Source: Arthrobacter sp. ISL-65 (GTDB lineage Bacteria; Actinomycetota; Actinomycetes; Actinomycetales; Micrococcaceae). Taken from it: a stretch of 64,000 nucleotides of DNA. Numbering within the stretch: the first letter of the stretch is position 1; each line of letters opens with the position of its first letter. The notes below the pieces were generated by a model. The model made no database searches. It was not told where the DNA came from and saw only the letters and a program-made list of their open reading frames with translations. The stretch is taken from the NCBI RefSeq assembly GCF_018613795.1, contig NZ_JAGGPN010000028.1:1-64000 (forward strand), read 5' to 3'. Positions 16,870 through 26,084 of the stretch are shown piece by piece. The translations under genes were made by a program, and so were the position numbers.

Positions 16870-17604
16870 CTAGAGCCACAGCTTCTCGCCGACTCGACGG
16901 GTGGTTGTCAACTTCGAGCTCCACCGTGCTGGCCAGCCGGCCGCGACCCACTCGGCCTGCGGGTGGTGACCGAGCCCGCCGAGATAGACCACCTCATCAA
17001 TCGCAATCTGCTGCCGGGCGGTGACGGCAGCAACCACATCAAGAGGTCCCTCCCACCCGTATCCGTCAAGGAATGCGGCGGTGCGAGTTCGTCGGTTCAC
17101 CGTTTTATCGAACCCGCGGGATCGAAGCTCGGCCGGGTCATCCTCGAACGGAGCGAACCACTCCAAGGCATATGCAACGTCGCTCAACCTGCTCGCCGGA
17201 CGCGCCATATCCCAATCAAACAGGCCGACGGCGACACCGTTGCGCCACGTGAAGTTAGCTGGCTGCGGGTCGCCATGGCAGATTACTTCGCCTGGCGAGA
17301 AGGGCACCGCCCACGTCGCATCCGTCGGTGGCACCCAGCCGACCGTCGCATCATGAACCCTGCGCAGCAGCCGGCCAGCAGAACGAACCGACTCGACGCT
17401 GAGCTGATGAGCCCATGCATCCGCTCCAGCTTCGCCGGGAACAAGGGTCACATGCTCGACTGCATCGCCGAAATCAAGGGGCCTTGGAACGGGCAACCCC
17501 GAATCATGCAAATGCGTGAGAAGGGCATGTACCGTCGGTGTCCACGGTTTCACCGGGCGCTCCACCGCATTCTCGTTGACACGGATCGCACGCTTGTATC
17601 CCAT
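16870..17604 (-). CDS. Aminoglycoside phosphotransferase (APH)-family kinase
   Basis: A 244-residue protein with the APH catalytic core: the Brenner-like motif ICHGDPQPANFTW and the metal-binding motif LFDWDMA (DWD in place of DFD). Members phosphorylate small alcohols such as aminoglycosides, choline or homoserine; the substrate here is unknown. The N-terminal lobe is short. It sits among unrelated genes in a patch that interrupts the glucan island. It is divergent from the nucleotidyltransferase-like gene about 75 nt away, which may suggest a pair acquired together. Confidence 0.75.
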   Translation of the reverse strand: MGYKRAIRVNENAVERPVKPWTPTVHALLTHLHDSGLPVPRPLDFGDAVEHVTLVPGEAGADAWAHQLSVESVRSAGRLLRRVHDATVGWVPPTDATWAVPFSPGEVICHGDPQPANFTWRNGVAVGLFDWDMARPASRLSDVAYALEWFAPFEDDPAELRSRGFDKTVNRRTRTAAFLDGYGWEGPLDVVAAVTARQQIAIDEVVYLGGLGHHPQAEWVAAGWPARWSSKLTTTRRVGEKLWL

Positions 17605-17679
17605 CCGACAAGATTAGCCGCGGCGCATACAGCCCGGCGGCCCACTCGTGCAGAGCCTCTTTACTGGAAGTATCGGTGG

Positions 17680-18486
17680 ATGGTTCTTATCACCGCTGCT
17701 GACGTCCCGGCTCGGCTTCGCCCCGCACTCCTCCAATTGCTCGCGGCGTGCAGTGACGACCTTCGAGTGCGTGCTGCATGGCTGGAAGGCTCGTTTGCAC
17801 GGGGTGAGGCCGATGCATGGAGCGACATCGGCCTGCACCTCATCGTTGAGGAACCCGAGACGTTCGGCGCTGTTGAATGGCTGGGCTCGCTGATGCCTCT
17901 GGTGCTGGCGGATGCCATCCCGGGATTATCCGCGGCCTTCATCTGTCTTACACGTGATTGGGTCCACATCGATCTGAACCTTCACTCGGTGGAAGATGAA
18001 CTACGCCAGGAGACACCGCGGCAGGTACTGGTGGATAAAGATGCGCTGATACCCAGCACATCGGCGGCGGAGGTCTCCTCGGGGCCGCCGTTCTTCCCGG
18101 CGCAGCAGACCCAAATTTTCCTGTACCTGATGGGTAACGCCGTCACTGCCTTCCAACGCGGCGATCTCATTGCACTCTCGCAAACAACCGTGATGATGCG
18201 CGATGGTCTGTTGATTCCGCTGATGCTGGCAGAGAACGGGATCCTGAACGAGACAGGGGCCAAACGGGTTGCCAGGCATCTGACCACGGAGCAACAGGAC
18301 TGCCTGGAGCGGCTGCCAGCCATCGGGCTCACCGAGATTGGCCTACGGGAGGCGCAACGGACTTTGGCCGTAGAGTACTTGACCAGAGCCCGAAGGCTCG
18401 CCGACGTGTGCCACGCCATCTGGCCAACCGAGCTGGAACTGGCAGCCACGCGGCTATGGCGGCACGAACTCGGAATCGATCTGTAG
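17680..18486 (+). CDS. Nucleotidyltransferase-fold protein, possibly inactive
   Basis: A 268-residue protein with a Pol-beta-like nucleotidyltransferase signature, GSFARGEADAWSDIGLHL, and a third acidic site in HIDLNLH. In aminoglycoside and lincosamide nucleotidyltransferases the segment reads SDID or SDIE; here Gly replaces the second acidic residue, so metal binding may be impaired. The start at ATG 17680 was preferred over a longer frame beginning at 16963, which overlaps the kinase gene antisense. Substrate unknown; resistance function cannot be claimed. Confidence 0.65.
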   Translation: MVLITAADVPARLRPALLQLLAACSDDLRVRAAWLEGSFARGEADAWSDIGLHLIVEEPETFGAVEWLGSLMPLVLADAIPGLSAAFICLTRDWVHIDLNLHSVEDELRQETPRQVLVDKDALIPSTSAAEVSSGPPFFPAQQTQIFLYLMGNAVTAFQRGDLIALSQTTVMMRDGLLIPLMLAENGILNETGAKRVARHLTTEQQDCLERLPAIGLTEIGLREAQRTLAVEYLTRARRLADVCHAIWPTELELAATRLWRHELGIDL

Positions 18487-19302
18487 AAATCCTTTACAGC
18501 CAACGTGTCCGGAAGAGGGCAAGCCGCGCTCGGGGGGGTGGTAGTCCAGTTCGCGCTCAAATGCAAGGGGCTTCAGACATTTCGTGCAGCCGGACTTCGA
18601 ATTGAGAGGCTACTTTTAGAGTTCTTGGAAACGAAGGATTTCGAGAATAGGTTGATTCGAGAATCGCTGGGCTTGCAACGGGCTGCCCCCCAAGCGACGT
18701 CATTCTACGGAAACCGGCGGGCATCGCGGGGCAAGGCAGGAATCACAACTGGTCCGATCAAAGCCCACGTCGGGGATCACGGAGAAAGAAAACGCAGCGC
18801 CCTGACCGAAAAGTCTCCATGCGAACGTGGCGCACGGCTGACGACCGTTGCGGGTCCCCGCGGAATCTGGTCAATGGGGCACGCAAGGATCGGGCAGCAG
18901 TCTACGAACAGCAGAGTTCACGAGCTTGGATGTGCGACGCCACCGCCCCAGCGAGGGGATCCTTTCCGCTAGCGCTAGCGGCTTCCTGAGGGCGTAAGTG
19001 AGCAAAAACTCACGCGGGGCCCGAACGCATTCGACCCTGTCTCTGTCGGTTCCTCGTGATCCCGCTGCCAAGTCATTGAAGACAGGTGTCTTAGACGTAA
19101 AACCCATGCCCTGAGCGGGAAGACTCGCCGAGAGCTAATGGGAATATATTTTCGATAATTCAGTGTAGTCGCATGGGCTGACAGAATGTAGCCAGGCCAG
19201 GCAGCGGTTGTGTTCATCACACGTTCGCCGTGCCGTCTCTGTCACAACGGGTCTGCGTCGCATACTGGTCTCATGGGGATGCAAGGCACAGGAGGATCAG
19301 TG
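18487..19302. other. Long gap without a recognisable gene
   Basis: These 816 nt contain open frames up to about 155 codons, but none has a convincing ribosome site, motif or codon pattern. A perfect 16-bp palindrome, CCGCTAGCGCTAGCGG, lies at 18966-18981. Base composition is more mixed than in flanking genes, in keeping with decayed DNA. I see no RNA gene. Confidence 0.4.
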
Positions 19303-19590
19303 GTGGAAACCTTAAAAAGGGTGGTGCGGAACGAGTACTTTCCGGCAGCGGCCGTGCTGACGCTGGTGGTGCTCTTCTGGGTGGCGGGCCTGTTAGGTGG
19401 CCTGTCTTTGCTGAGCCGGAGCCAGCCTCCGATCGCCACGCTGACATGGCTACTGTTCGTTTACGCCGCCGCCGTCCTTACGCCCCTGGCCGGAGTTCTG
19501 GCCGCCGCCGACCTGATCCGCCGGTGGTGGCGAAACCGTCATGCCGCGAAAGCCGGCACCGCCAAAGCCGGTGCGAGGACCGGGTCCTAG
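19303..19590 (+). CDS. Small two-helix membrane protein
   Basis: A 95-residue protein with two hydrophobic helices (about residues 14-38, AAAVLTLVVLFWVAGLLGG, and 48-70) and a basic C-terminal tail RRWWRNRHAAKAG. The start was set at the second of two adjacent GTG codons, 7 nt after AGGAGG; GTG 19300 is equally in frame. I do not recognise a family. It precedes the BNR-repeat gene on the same strand but with a gap of about 75 nt. Confidence 0.6.
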   Translation: METLKRVVRNEYFPAAAVLTLVVLFWVAGLLGGLSLLSRSQPPIATLTWLLFVYAAAVLTPLAGVLAAADLIRRWWRNRHAAKAGTAKAGARTGS

Positions 19591-19665
19591 GTCCCGCCCG
19601 GGCAACGGACCCAGGAAAATCCGTGGGGGCCCAAACCATTGCAGCCCCTCCGCCGGAGTGATTGC

Positions 19666-20796
19666 ATGGGGTGCATGAATGCCTCAGAGAGTTTCGTTTT
19701 AGCGATCGGGACCAAAAAAGGCCTCTGGCTGGCCACCAGCCAGGACCGGAAGCAATGGTCCTTCTCCGGCCCGCACTTCCTGATGAGCGAGATACCGAGC
19801 ATCGGAATCGACACGCGGGACGGCCGCACACGCATCATGGTGGGGGTGCGGTCCGAGCATTGGGGCCCCTACGTTGCCCACTCGGATGACCTCGGCGCCA
19901 GCTGGACCGAGCCCGAGCAGGGCGCCATCAAGTTCCCCGAAGGCACCGACGCCGCCGTGGAACGCATCTGGCAGATCTACCCCGACGCCGAATCACGCCC
20001 GGGGGTGGTCTGGGCCGGTGCGGAGCCGATTTCGGTGTGGAAATCGACCGACGGCGGAGACCACTTCGAGCTGAACCGCGGACTGTGGGACCACCCGCAC
20101 CGCAGCGAATGGGGCGCAGGATATGGCGGCGCGGCCGCCCACTCGATCGTGGTCAACCCCTCCGGGGACGACGTGCACGTGGCAATGAGCACGGGAGGCG
20201 TCTACCGCTCGCTCGACGGCGGGACGTCCTGGGAGCCGCGGAACAAGGGCATCTCCGCCTACTTCATGCCCGATCCCAACCCGGAATTCGGCCAGTGCGT
20301 GCACAAAATTGCGGCGGATGCCGCCGTCGAAGGCCGCCTTTACGCGCAGAACCACCACGGCGTGTACCGCACCGACGACAATGCCGAGAACTGGGAATCG
20401 ATAGCGGAGGGCCTGCCGGCCGATTTCGGGTTCGTCATGCTGACGCACCCCAGGCGGGCAGGCACGGCCTGGGTTGTTCCCCTGAAAGCCGACGGCGAAC
20501 GCATCCCCCCGGACGGAAAGCTCGCCGTGCACCGTACCGACGACGCCGGCGCCACGTGGAAGCGCCTGGACTCCGGCCTGCCGCAGTCAGAATTCAATGC
20601 CGTCCTCCGTGACGCGGCCGGCGTGGATTCCGCTGAGCCCGCCGGGGTCTACTTCGGAACGCGCGGGGGCGCGGTGTACGCCAGCGCCGACGAAGGTGAA
20701 ACCTTTGCCGAGGTGGCGTCCCACCTTCCGGATGTGCTGTGCGTTCGCGCTGCCGTAGTGGCCGGAGCCCCGGTTGCAGCGGGGACTCCCAAGTGA
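19666..20796 (+). CDS. BNR/Asp-box repeat beta-propeller protein
   Basis: A 376-residue protein with several Asp-box repeats (SDDLGASW, STDGGDHF, SLDGGTSW, TDDNAENW, TDDAGATW, SADEGETF) that form sialidase-like beta-propeller blades. It lacks a signal peptide and the sialidase arginine triad is not evident, so it is probably cytosolic and not a sialidase. The gene just downstream, 9 nt away, encodes a MoaD/ThiS-like protein; the pair is recurrent in actinobacteria to my knowledge, with unknown function. The start could also be ATG 19675. Confidence 0.8.
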   Translation: MGCMNASESFVLAIGTKKGLWLATSQDRKQWSFSGPHFLMSEIPSIGIDTRDGRTRIMVGVRSEHWGPYVAHSDDLGASWTEPEQGAIKFPEGTDAAVERIWQIYPDAESRPGVVWAGAEPISVWKSTDGGDHFELNRGLWDHPHRSEWGAGYGGAAAHSIVVNPSGDDVHVAMSTGGVYRSLDGGTSWEPRNKGISAYFMPDPNPEFGQCVHKIAADAAVEGRLYAQNHHGVYRTDDNAENWESIAEGLPADFGFVMLTHPRRAGTAWVVPLKADGERIPPDGKLAVHRTDDAGATWKRLDSGLPQSEFNAVLRDAAGVDSAEPAGVYFGTRGGAVYASADEGETFAEVASHLPDVLCVRAAVVAGAPVAAGTPK

Positions 20797-20805
20797 TGAC
20801 GTGCA

Positions 20806-21093
20806 GTGGCTGAGATCAGCGTGGTCCTTCCCGGCGTCCTCCAGCCGCTCGCCGGCGGGCAGTCCATACTGACTACACCCGCCGACGGGGCGGTGACTGT
20901 GGGTTGGTTGCTGGATTCCGTGACCGGGACCTACCCCGTGCTCGCCAGGCGGCTGCGGGACGAGACGGGTGCGCTCCGCCGTTACGTGAATATTTACGTG
21001 AACGGTGAGGAGGTCCGGCGTCTCCGCGGCCTGGAAACGGAAGTTTCTGCCGGCCAGGAAGTGCTGATTATTCAGTCCGTGGCTGGCGGTTAG
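20806..21093 (+). CDS. MoaD/ThiS-family ubiquitin-like protein
   Basis: A 95-residue beta-grasp protein ending in VAGG, the C-terminal diglycine that sulfur-carrier proteins use for adenylation and thiocarboxylation. Internal segments YVNIYVNGEEVRRL and GQEVLIIQSVAGG fit MoaD/ThiS. It starts at GTG 20806, nine bases after the BNR-repeat gene, so the two are co-translated. No moa, thi or cys genes lie nearby, so the partner activating enzyme and sulfur acceptor are unknown. The function is inferred only from the fold. Confidence 0.82.
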   Translation: MAEISVVLPGVLQPLAGGQSILTTPADGAVTVGWLLDSVTGTYPVLARRLRDETGALRRYVNIYVNGEEVRRLRGLETEVSAGQEVLIIQSVAGG

Positions 21094-21098
21094 CTGGC

Positions 21099-21335
21099 TC
21101 AGGCGACGCGCCAGACGCTGCATTCGTCCGTATTGATGGCCTTGCGCATGCCCGAGTGATGATCCATGATCCAGACGACGCCGATGCCCGGGGCCGTCTC
21201 CTGGACGCTGCCGCGGCGGACGATGACGTCGTCATAGCTGGGGCCCACCGACAGGCGGGCCTCGATCTCGTCGCCGCGATGCAGCTGGTCCAGGGCACGG
21301 ACCCGGGTGATGTGGGGTTTGGCTTCCTTCAACAT
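21099..21335 (-). CDS. Small hypothetical protein
   Basis: A 78-residue protein starting at ATG 21335 with a very good AGGAGG 7 nt upstream. Basic N-terminus, then a beta-rich stretch with VGPSYDDVIVRRGSVQET and VVWIMDHHSGMRKA. No membrane helix or known motif. It converges with the MoaD-like gene, separated by only 5 nt. I do not recognise it; the strong ribosome site supports a real gene. Confidence 0.6.
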   Translation of the reverse strand: MLKEAKPHITRVRALDQLHRGDEIEARLSVGPSYDDVIVRRGSVQETAPGIGVVWIMDHHSGMRKAINTDECSVWRVA

Positions 21336-21506
21336 GGCGTGGCCTCCTGAGCTGGAGCTGGTGCCTGCAATTGCCGGCACAACCAAGTGTGGCGCCGCAT
21401 TGTTGCGCCCGCGTTTCCTGCCCGTTAGCGCCCGGTTAGTTTCCGGCGCCAAGGCCGTTTCCGCGTCGGAAATGGGCGTCCCGAACTGCCGCGGAACAGG
21501 CGGCGG

Positions 21507-22772
21507 CTAGGCGAGGAGGCGCTCTAATGCGTGGTCCAGCGCCATGCGGACGGCCCCCACGAGTGCGGAGTGCTCCCCGAGTGTGGAGGCGGCCAGCCGG
21601 GGCCGGGCCGAGTTAAGCTGGCTCAGCTTTTGCTCGAAGACGGGAAGCAGCACGTCCCCGCTGCCGGCGGGACCACCCGCCAGGACCAGCAGTTCGGGGT
21701 CAAGGAGTGTGCTCACTACCGCTGCCGCCCGCGCCGTGCGCTCCATCACCACTGCCACCACTTCGACGGCGGCCGGCTCGCCGCGGCGGGCGGCCTCAAC
21801 CACCATCTCGGCGGTGACGTCCTCGGGGCGGTGCCCGCAGAGTTCCACAAGGACGCTCCCGACGGGGGTCTCGGGACGGTCGCCGGCAAGGATCTCCGCA
21901 GCGGCGATGGCGCCAAGCTCCCGGCACATGCCCCCGACCGCATCCGTGTTGCCCACGCCCTCGACCAACTCCAGGAAGCGCATTTCGCCCGCTGCTCCGT
22001 TGCCGCGGATCAGCCTTCCGCCGAGGCAGATGCCAGCCCCGAGACGCTCGCCGGCCAGGAGGACGACGACGTTGTCCACGCCTTGGGCGGACCCGCACCA
22101 GCGTTCCGCCAACACTGCAAGGTTGGCGTCGTTGTCCACCAGCAGGGGCCACTCAAAGTCCGGCTGAAGGGCCGCGCGCAGGTCCAGGGAAGCCAGTCCC
22201 GGCAGGTAGGACTCCAGCGCGACGGCATGGCCGTCATCAGTAACCGGAGCCGGCACAGCCATGCCTGCCGCCAGCACGGTTCCGGCCTTCAGGCCTGCCT
22301 CATCGAGCAGTGCCCGCATGATGCGGCGAGCGGTCATGACGCGCTCGGGAGCGCCCACGTGTTCATCCCGCCACGGTTCGGTGGCTTCCACCAGGATCTG
22401 ACCGCGGAGGTCAGCCAGGCAGCACGAGATCTTGGTGGCACCGAGGTCGATTCCCGCCACGAATCCGGCGGCGGCGTTGAGGGAATACCGGCGCGATGGA
22501 CGCCCTCCCGCGTTGGGTCCGATGCCTGCCGGCTGTCCCCCCGAAGTGGCAGGCAGGGATGCCGCCGGAGCAGAGGCGGCGTCCGTTTCCCGAACCCATC
22601 CCAGGCCGATGAGTTCATCGCATACGGAGTGGACCGTGGGGCGGGAGAGCCCCGTTGCCGCAATGAGGTCGCCGGCCGTCAGCTCGCCTCCGGCCACGAA
22701 CGCTTGGAGGACGGCCTCCGCGGTGATCCGGCGCAGGACCGGGGCGGTGGCGGCTGTACGCTTCGCCGACAT
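21507..22772 (-). CDS. ROK-family transcriptional repressor of the glucodextranase region
   Basis: A 421-residue ROK protein with an N-terminal winged helix (LTAGDLIAATGLSRPTVHSV) and a kinase-like sugar-binding domain (GIDLGATKISCCLADLRGQ; NDANLAVLAERWCG; DPELLVLAGGPAGSGD). The zinc-cysteine motif is absent, as in the other ROK gene here. The start at 22772 was chosen because GGGTGGGG lies just upstream and the HTH follows; the frame is open to 22931. It is divergent from the glucodextranase gene, with a perfect AT-rich palindrome between them at 22825-22851. Confidence 0.88.
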   Translation of the reverse strand: MSAKRTAATAPVLRRITAEAVLQAFVAGGELTAGDLIAATGLSRPTVHSVCDELIGLGWVRETDAASAPAASLPATSGGQPAGIGPNAGGRPSRRYSLNAAAGFVAGIDLGATKISCCLADLRGQILVEATEPWRDEHVGAPERVMTARRIMRALLDEAGLKAGTVLAAGMAVPAPVTDDGHAVALESYLPGLASLDLRAALQPDFEWPLLVDNDANLAVLAERWCGSAQGVDNVVVLLAGERLGAGICLGGRLIRGNGAAGEMRFLELVEGVGNTDAVGGMCRELGAIAAAEILAGDRPETPVGSVLVELCGHRPEDVTAEMVVEAARRGEPAAVEVVAVVMERTARAAAVVSTLLDPELLVLAGGPAGSGDVLLPVFEQKLSQLNSARPRLAASTLGEHSALVGAVRMALDHALERLLA

Positions 22773-22824
22773 ATTTTCCCCACCCTTGACGCCCGGACAA
22801 ATGCTCTCCCATACTAGCTGGCAG

Positions 22825-22851
22825 AGGTTTATTAAAGCTATTAATAAACCT
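22825..22851. promoter_or_regulatory. ROK operator between regulator and glucodextranase genes
   Basis: Perfect inverted repeat: arm AGGTTTATTAA (22825-22835), 5-nt spacer AGCTA, and the exact reverse complement (22841-22851). The TTTATTAA/TTAATAAA core resembles known XylR/NagC-type ROK operators. It lies 53 nt before the regulator start and 71 nt before the glucodextranase start, so it can control both. Confidence 0.8.
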
Positions 22852-22922
22852 GCTTCGTTCAGTCTGGGGGTTACTTCACGGCCTTCCGGCGGACACTTTC
22901 GCACCCACTTTTGAGGAGAGCA

Positions 22923-25900
22923 ATGAAGCAACGCCTTAAATCCGCCTGTACCGCAACCGCCCTCGCGGTGGTGGTTTCGTCGCTGGGCGTGATCCCGGCC
23001 ATGGCGGAGGCAAGCGATGCGCCCGGCTCGCCGGGCGCCGCCGCCACCTGGACCAAGGGGGACAAGGAGGGCGTAGGCACGTCCCTCAACCCGGCCTCGA
23101 AGGTCTGGTACACGCTTACTGAAGGCACCATGAGCGAGGTGTACTACCCGCGGGCCGACACCCCCAACACCCGGGAGCTGCAGTTCGCCGTCAGTGACGG
23201 CACCACAGCCCAGCGCGAGAGTGAACAGACCACCCGCACGGTGGACCTTGCCGATCCGAAGGCCCTCAGCTACCGCCAGACCACCACGGACAACGCTGGC
23301 CGCTGGCGGCTCACCAAGACTTATGTCACTGACCCCCAGCGCTCCACCGTGATGCTGGGCGTCACGTTCGAAGTGCTCGACGGCGGTGACTACCAGCTGT
23401 TCGTTCTCTCCGACCCGTCTCTGGCGGGAACCTCCGGGGGAGACTCCGGCAGTGTGTCGGACGGTGCTCTCCTGGCCTCCGACCCCGCAGACGCAGCCAC
23501 TCCCGTGGCCACCGCGCTCGTTTCCTCGGTGGGATTCAGTGCTGCCGCCAACGGCTACGTGGGAACCAGCGACGGCTGGACCGACCTCGCTGCCGATGGC
23601 CGGCTGGACAACGCCTCCGCAACGGCAGGCCCCGGGAACATTTCGCAGACCGGGCAGATTCCGCTGGCGGCAGGCGGGAAAACCGACTTTTCGCTGGCCC
23701 TGGGCTTCGGTGCCGGGACGTCCGAGGCACTCGCCACCGCCAAGGCGAGCCTCAAGGCCGGGTACAAGAAGGTCAGCAAGAGCTACACGGCGGAGTGGAA
23801 GAAGTACCTGAAGTCGTTGGACAAGCCCGCCGATTCACTGCAGGGTGACCTCCGCACCCAGTACGACGTATCCCTTATGACGGTGAAATCCCACGAGGAC
23901 AAGACCTTCCCCGGCGCTTTCATCGCCTCGCTGACTATTCCGTGGGGCCAGGTGGCCAGCGCCGAAACCCACCGCGAAGGCTACCACGCCGTCTGGGCAC
24001 GGGACATGTACCAGTCCGTAACCGCTCTGCTGGCAGCCGGTGACGAGGATGCCGCTGCCCGGGGCGTCGAATGGCTGTTCAGGTACCAGCAGCAGCCGGA
24101 CGGGCATTTCCCGCAGACCTCACGCGTGGACGGGACGATCGGCCAGAACGGCATCCAGCTGGACGAGACGGCATTCCCCATCCTGCTGGCGAACCAGATC
24201 GGCCGTACTGACCCCTCGTTCTACCGCGACGAGCTCAAGCCCGCCGCCGATTACCTCGTTGCGGCCGGTCCCAGGACGCCGCAGGAGCGCTGGGAAGAGA
24301 CCGGCGGATACTCGACCTCCACCCTTGCCTCCCAGATTGCGGCGCTCGCCGCCGCGGGCGACATCGCGGCGAAGAACGGCGACGCCGGTTCCGCGGCCAT
24401 TTACCGCGCCACGGCGGACGAATGGCAGCGCAACACCGAGAAATGGATGTTCACCACCAACGGCCCGGTGGGCGACGGCAAGTATTACCTGCGCATCAGC
24501 GCCACCGGCAACCCCAACGACGGCGCCACTCGCGATTGGGGCAACGGCGCCGGGGTGCACCCCGAGAATGCCGTCCTGGACGGCGGGTTCCTGGAGTTCG
24601 TCCGGCTCGGCGTGAAGGCACCGGCCGACCCCTACGTCGCCGACTCCCTGGCGGAAACCGACGCCTCGATCTCCCAGGAAACGCCGGGCGGGCGGATGTG
24701 GCACCGTTACACCTATGACGGCTACGGCGAAAAGGCCGACGGCTCGCCGTGGGACGGCACCGGCATCGGCCGCCTCTGGCCCCTCCTGAGCGGTGAACGC
24801 GGCGAATACGCCCTCGCCAACGGACAGGATGCGCTGCCGCACCTGCAGACCATGCATTCTGCGGCTAACGCCGGCTACATGATCCCCGAGCAGGTCTGGG
24901 ACCGGGACGAGCCCACCTCGTACGGCCACGAACTGGGGCGAAGCACCGGTTCGGCGTCGCCGCTCTCCTGGGCCATGGCCCAGTACGTCCGGCTGGCCGC
25001 CGGTGTGAAGGGGGGCGCTCCCGTGGAGACACCCCAAAATGTCGCCGCCCGCTACACAAGCGGAGTTCCGCTTTCGAGCCCCGAACTCGCGCTCACCGCA
25101 CCGGAGGCGCTGTCGACGGCGGACTCGGCGGCCGCCGTCGTCCGCGGAACGACGAGCGCAGCGAAGGTGCATGTTTCCGTGAACGGAACCGTCACGGAGG
25201 CCCCCGTCACCCAGGGCACCGACGGAAAGGGAACCTTCTCGCTGGAGGTCCCCCTCAGCGGTGCAAAGAACAAGATCGTCGTCGCAGCGGTCGCCGAAGA
25301 TGGCGGCACCGCCGTCGAGGACCGCACCGTCCTTTACTACGGCAGCCGCATCGGCGCGCTTGCGGACCCCGCGGGCGACGACAACGGCCCGGGCACCTAC
25401 AAGTACCCGACCAACAGCGCGTATGTGCCGGGCGCCTTTGACCTGACCGGGGTGGAGGTTTACGACGCCGGGGACGACTATGCCTTCGTGTCCACCATCG
25501 TCGGCGAGGTGACCAACCCGTGGGGCGGGCAGGCCATTTCGCACCAGCGCGTCAACATTTACCTGGGCACGGGCGAGGGCGGAGCAACACCGGGCCTGCC
25601 CGGCACCAACATCAATGTGGAGCACGCCTGGGATTCGGTGATCGTCACCGACGGCCGGTTCGACGGCGCCGGAGTCTACGCCCCGGACGGCGCCCGCACC
25701 TCACCTGTGTCGCTGCTGGCTGTTCCGGAGGCACGGCAGATCGTTACCCGGGTCCCCAAGGCAGCCCTCGGCGGGCTGGATCCCGCCACGGCCCGGATGT
25801 CAGTCGCCATGTTCGGCAACGCGGAGGCCAGCGAGGGTATCGGCAACGTGCGCCCCGTGTATGACGGCGCGTACTGGGAAGCCGGCGACCCGTCCTGGAT

Positions 25901-26084
25901 CAAGGAATGGCGCTTCGGCGGCGGAGCAGGAGTCTTTGACGGCAGCATCCCGTCCAGGGACACGGACACGAGCGACCCCAACGCCTTGGACGTTCTCGTT
26001 GGAGAGGGCCAGACGCAGTCAGCCGTGCTCGACTGGCGGGCAGGATCGCCTGTTGTAGTGCCGATGCTGCGGCTCCAGCCCTAG
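22923..26084 (+). CDS. Secreted glucodextranase (GH15 glucan 1,6-alpha-glucosidase)
   Basis: Releases glucose from the ends of dextran and isomalto-oligosaccharides (EC 3.2.1.70) outside the cell. The 1053-residue protein has a signal peptide ending near AMAEA, a glucodextranase N-domain (WTKGDKEGVGTSLNPASKVW), a GH15 (alpha/alpha)6 barrel, an Ig-like domain B around 720-815 and a C-terminal beta domain. Glu458 in WEETGGYS and Glu656 in PEQVWD are 198 residues apart, the same spacing as Glu430/Glu628 recalled for the Arthrobacter globiformis I42 enzyme. ATG 22923 follows GAGGAG. A ROK operator lies upstream. Confidence 0.92.
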   Translation: MKQRLKSACTATALAVVVSSLGVIPAMAEASDAPGSPGAAATWTKGDKEGVGTSLNPASKVWYTLTEGTMSEVYYPRADTPNTRELQFAVSDGTTAQRESEQTTRTVDLADPKALSYRQTTTDNAGRWRLTKTYVTDPQRSTVMLGVTFEVLDGGDYQLFVLSDPSLAGTSGGDSGSVSDGALLASDPADAATPVATALVSSVGFSAAANGYVGTSDGWTDLAADGRLDNASATAGPGNISQTGQIPLAAGGKTDFSLALGFGAGTSEALATAKASLKAGYKKVSKSYTAEWKKYLKSLDKPADSLQGDLRTQYDVSLMTVKSHEDKTFPGAFIASLTIPWGQVASAETHREGYHAVWARDMYQSVTALLAAGDEDAAARGVEWLFRYQQQPDGHFPQTSRVDGTIGQNGIQLDETAFPILLANQIGRTDPSFYRDELKPAADYLVAAGPRTPQERWEETGGYSTSTLASQIAALAAAGDIAAKNGDAGSAAIYRATADEWQRNTEKWMFTTNGPVGDGKYYLRISATGNPNDGATRDWGNGAGVHPENAVLDGGFLEFVRLGVKAPADPYVADSLAETDASISQETPGGRMWHRYTYDGYGEKADGSPWDGTGIGRLWPLLSGERGEYALANGQDALPHLQTMHSAANAGYMIPEQVWDRDEPTSYGHELGRSTGSASPLSWAMAQYVRLAAGVKGGAPVETPQNVAARYTSGVPLSSPELALTAPEALSTADSAAAVVRGTTSAAKVHVSVNGTVTEAPVTQGTDGKGTFSLEVPLSGAKNKIVVAAVAEDGGTAVEDRTVLYYGSRIGALADPAGDDNGPGTYKYPTNSAYVPGAFDLTGVEVYDAGDDYAFVSTIVGEVTNPWGGQAISHQRVNIYLGTGEGGATPGLPGTNINVEHAWDSVIVTDGRFDGAGVYAPDGARTSPVSLLAVPEARQIVTRVPKAALGGLDPATARMSVAMFGNAEASEGIGNVRPVYDGAYWEAGDPSWIKEWRFGGGAGVFDGSIPSRDTDTSDPNALDVLVGEGQTQSAVLDWRAGSPVVVPMLRLQP

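Noticed and set aside
16963..17679. N-terminal 239-codon extension of the nucleotidyltransferase-like gene
   Set aside because: Lies antisense to the APH-family kinase and has no homology-like content; the domain starts after 17680.
18505..18972. 155-codon plus-strand frame in the gap before the small membrane protein
   Set aside because: No ribosome site, motif or coding-like composition.
18966..18981. 16-bp palindrome CCGCTAGCGCTAGCGG as an operator
   Set aside because: No gene start or promoter within reach on either side; could be chance in GC-rich DNA.
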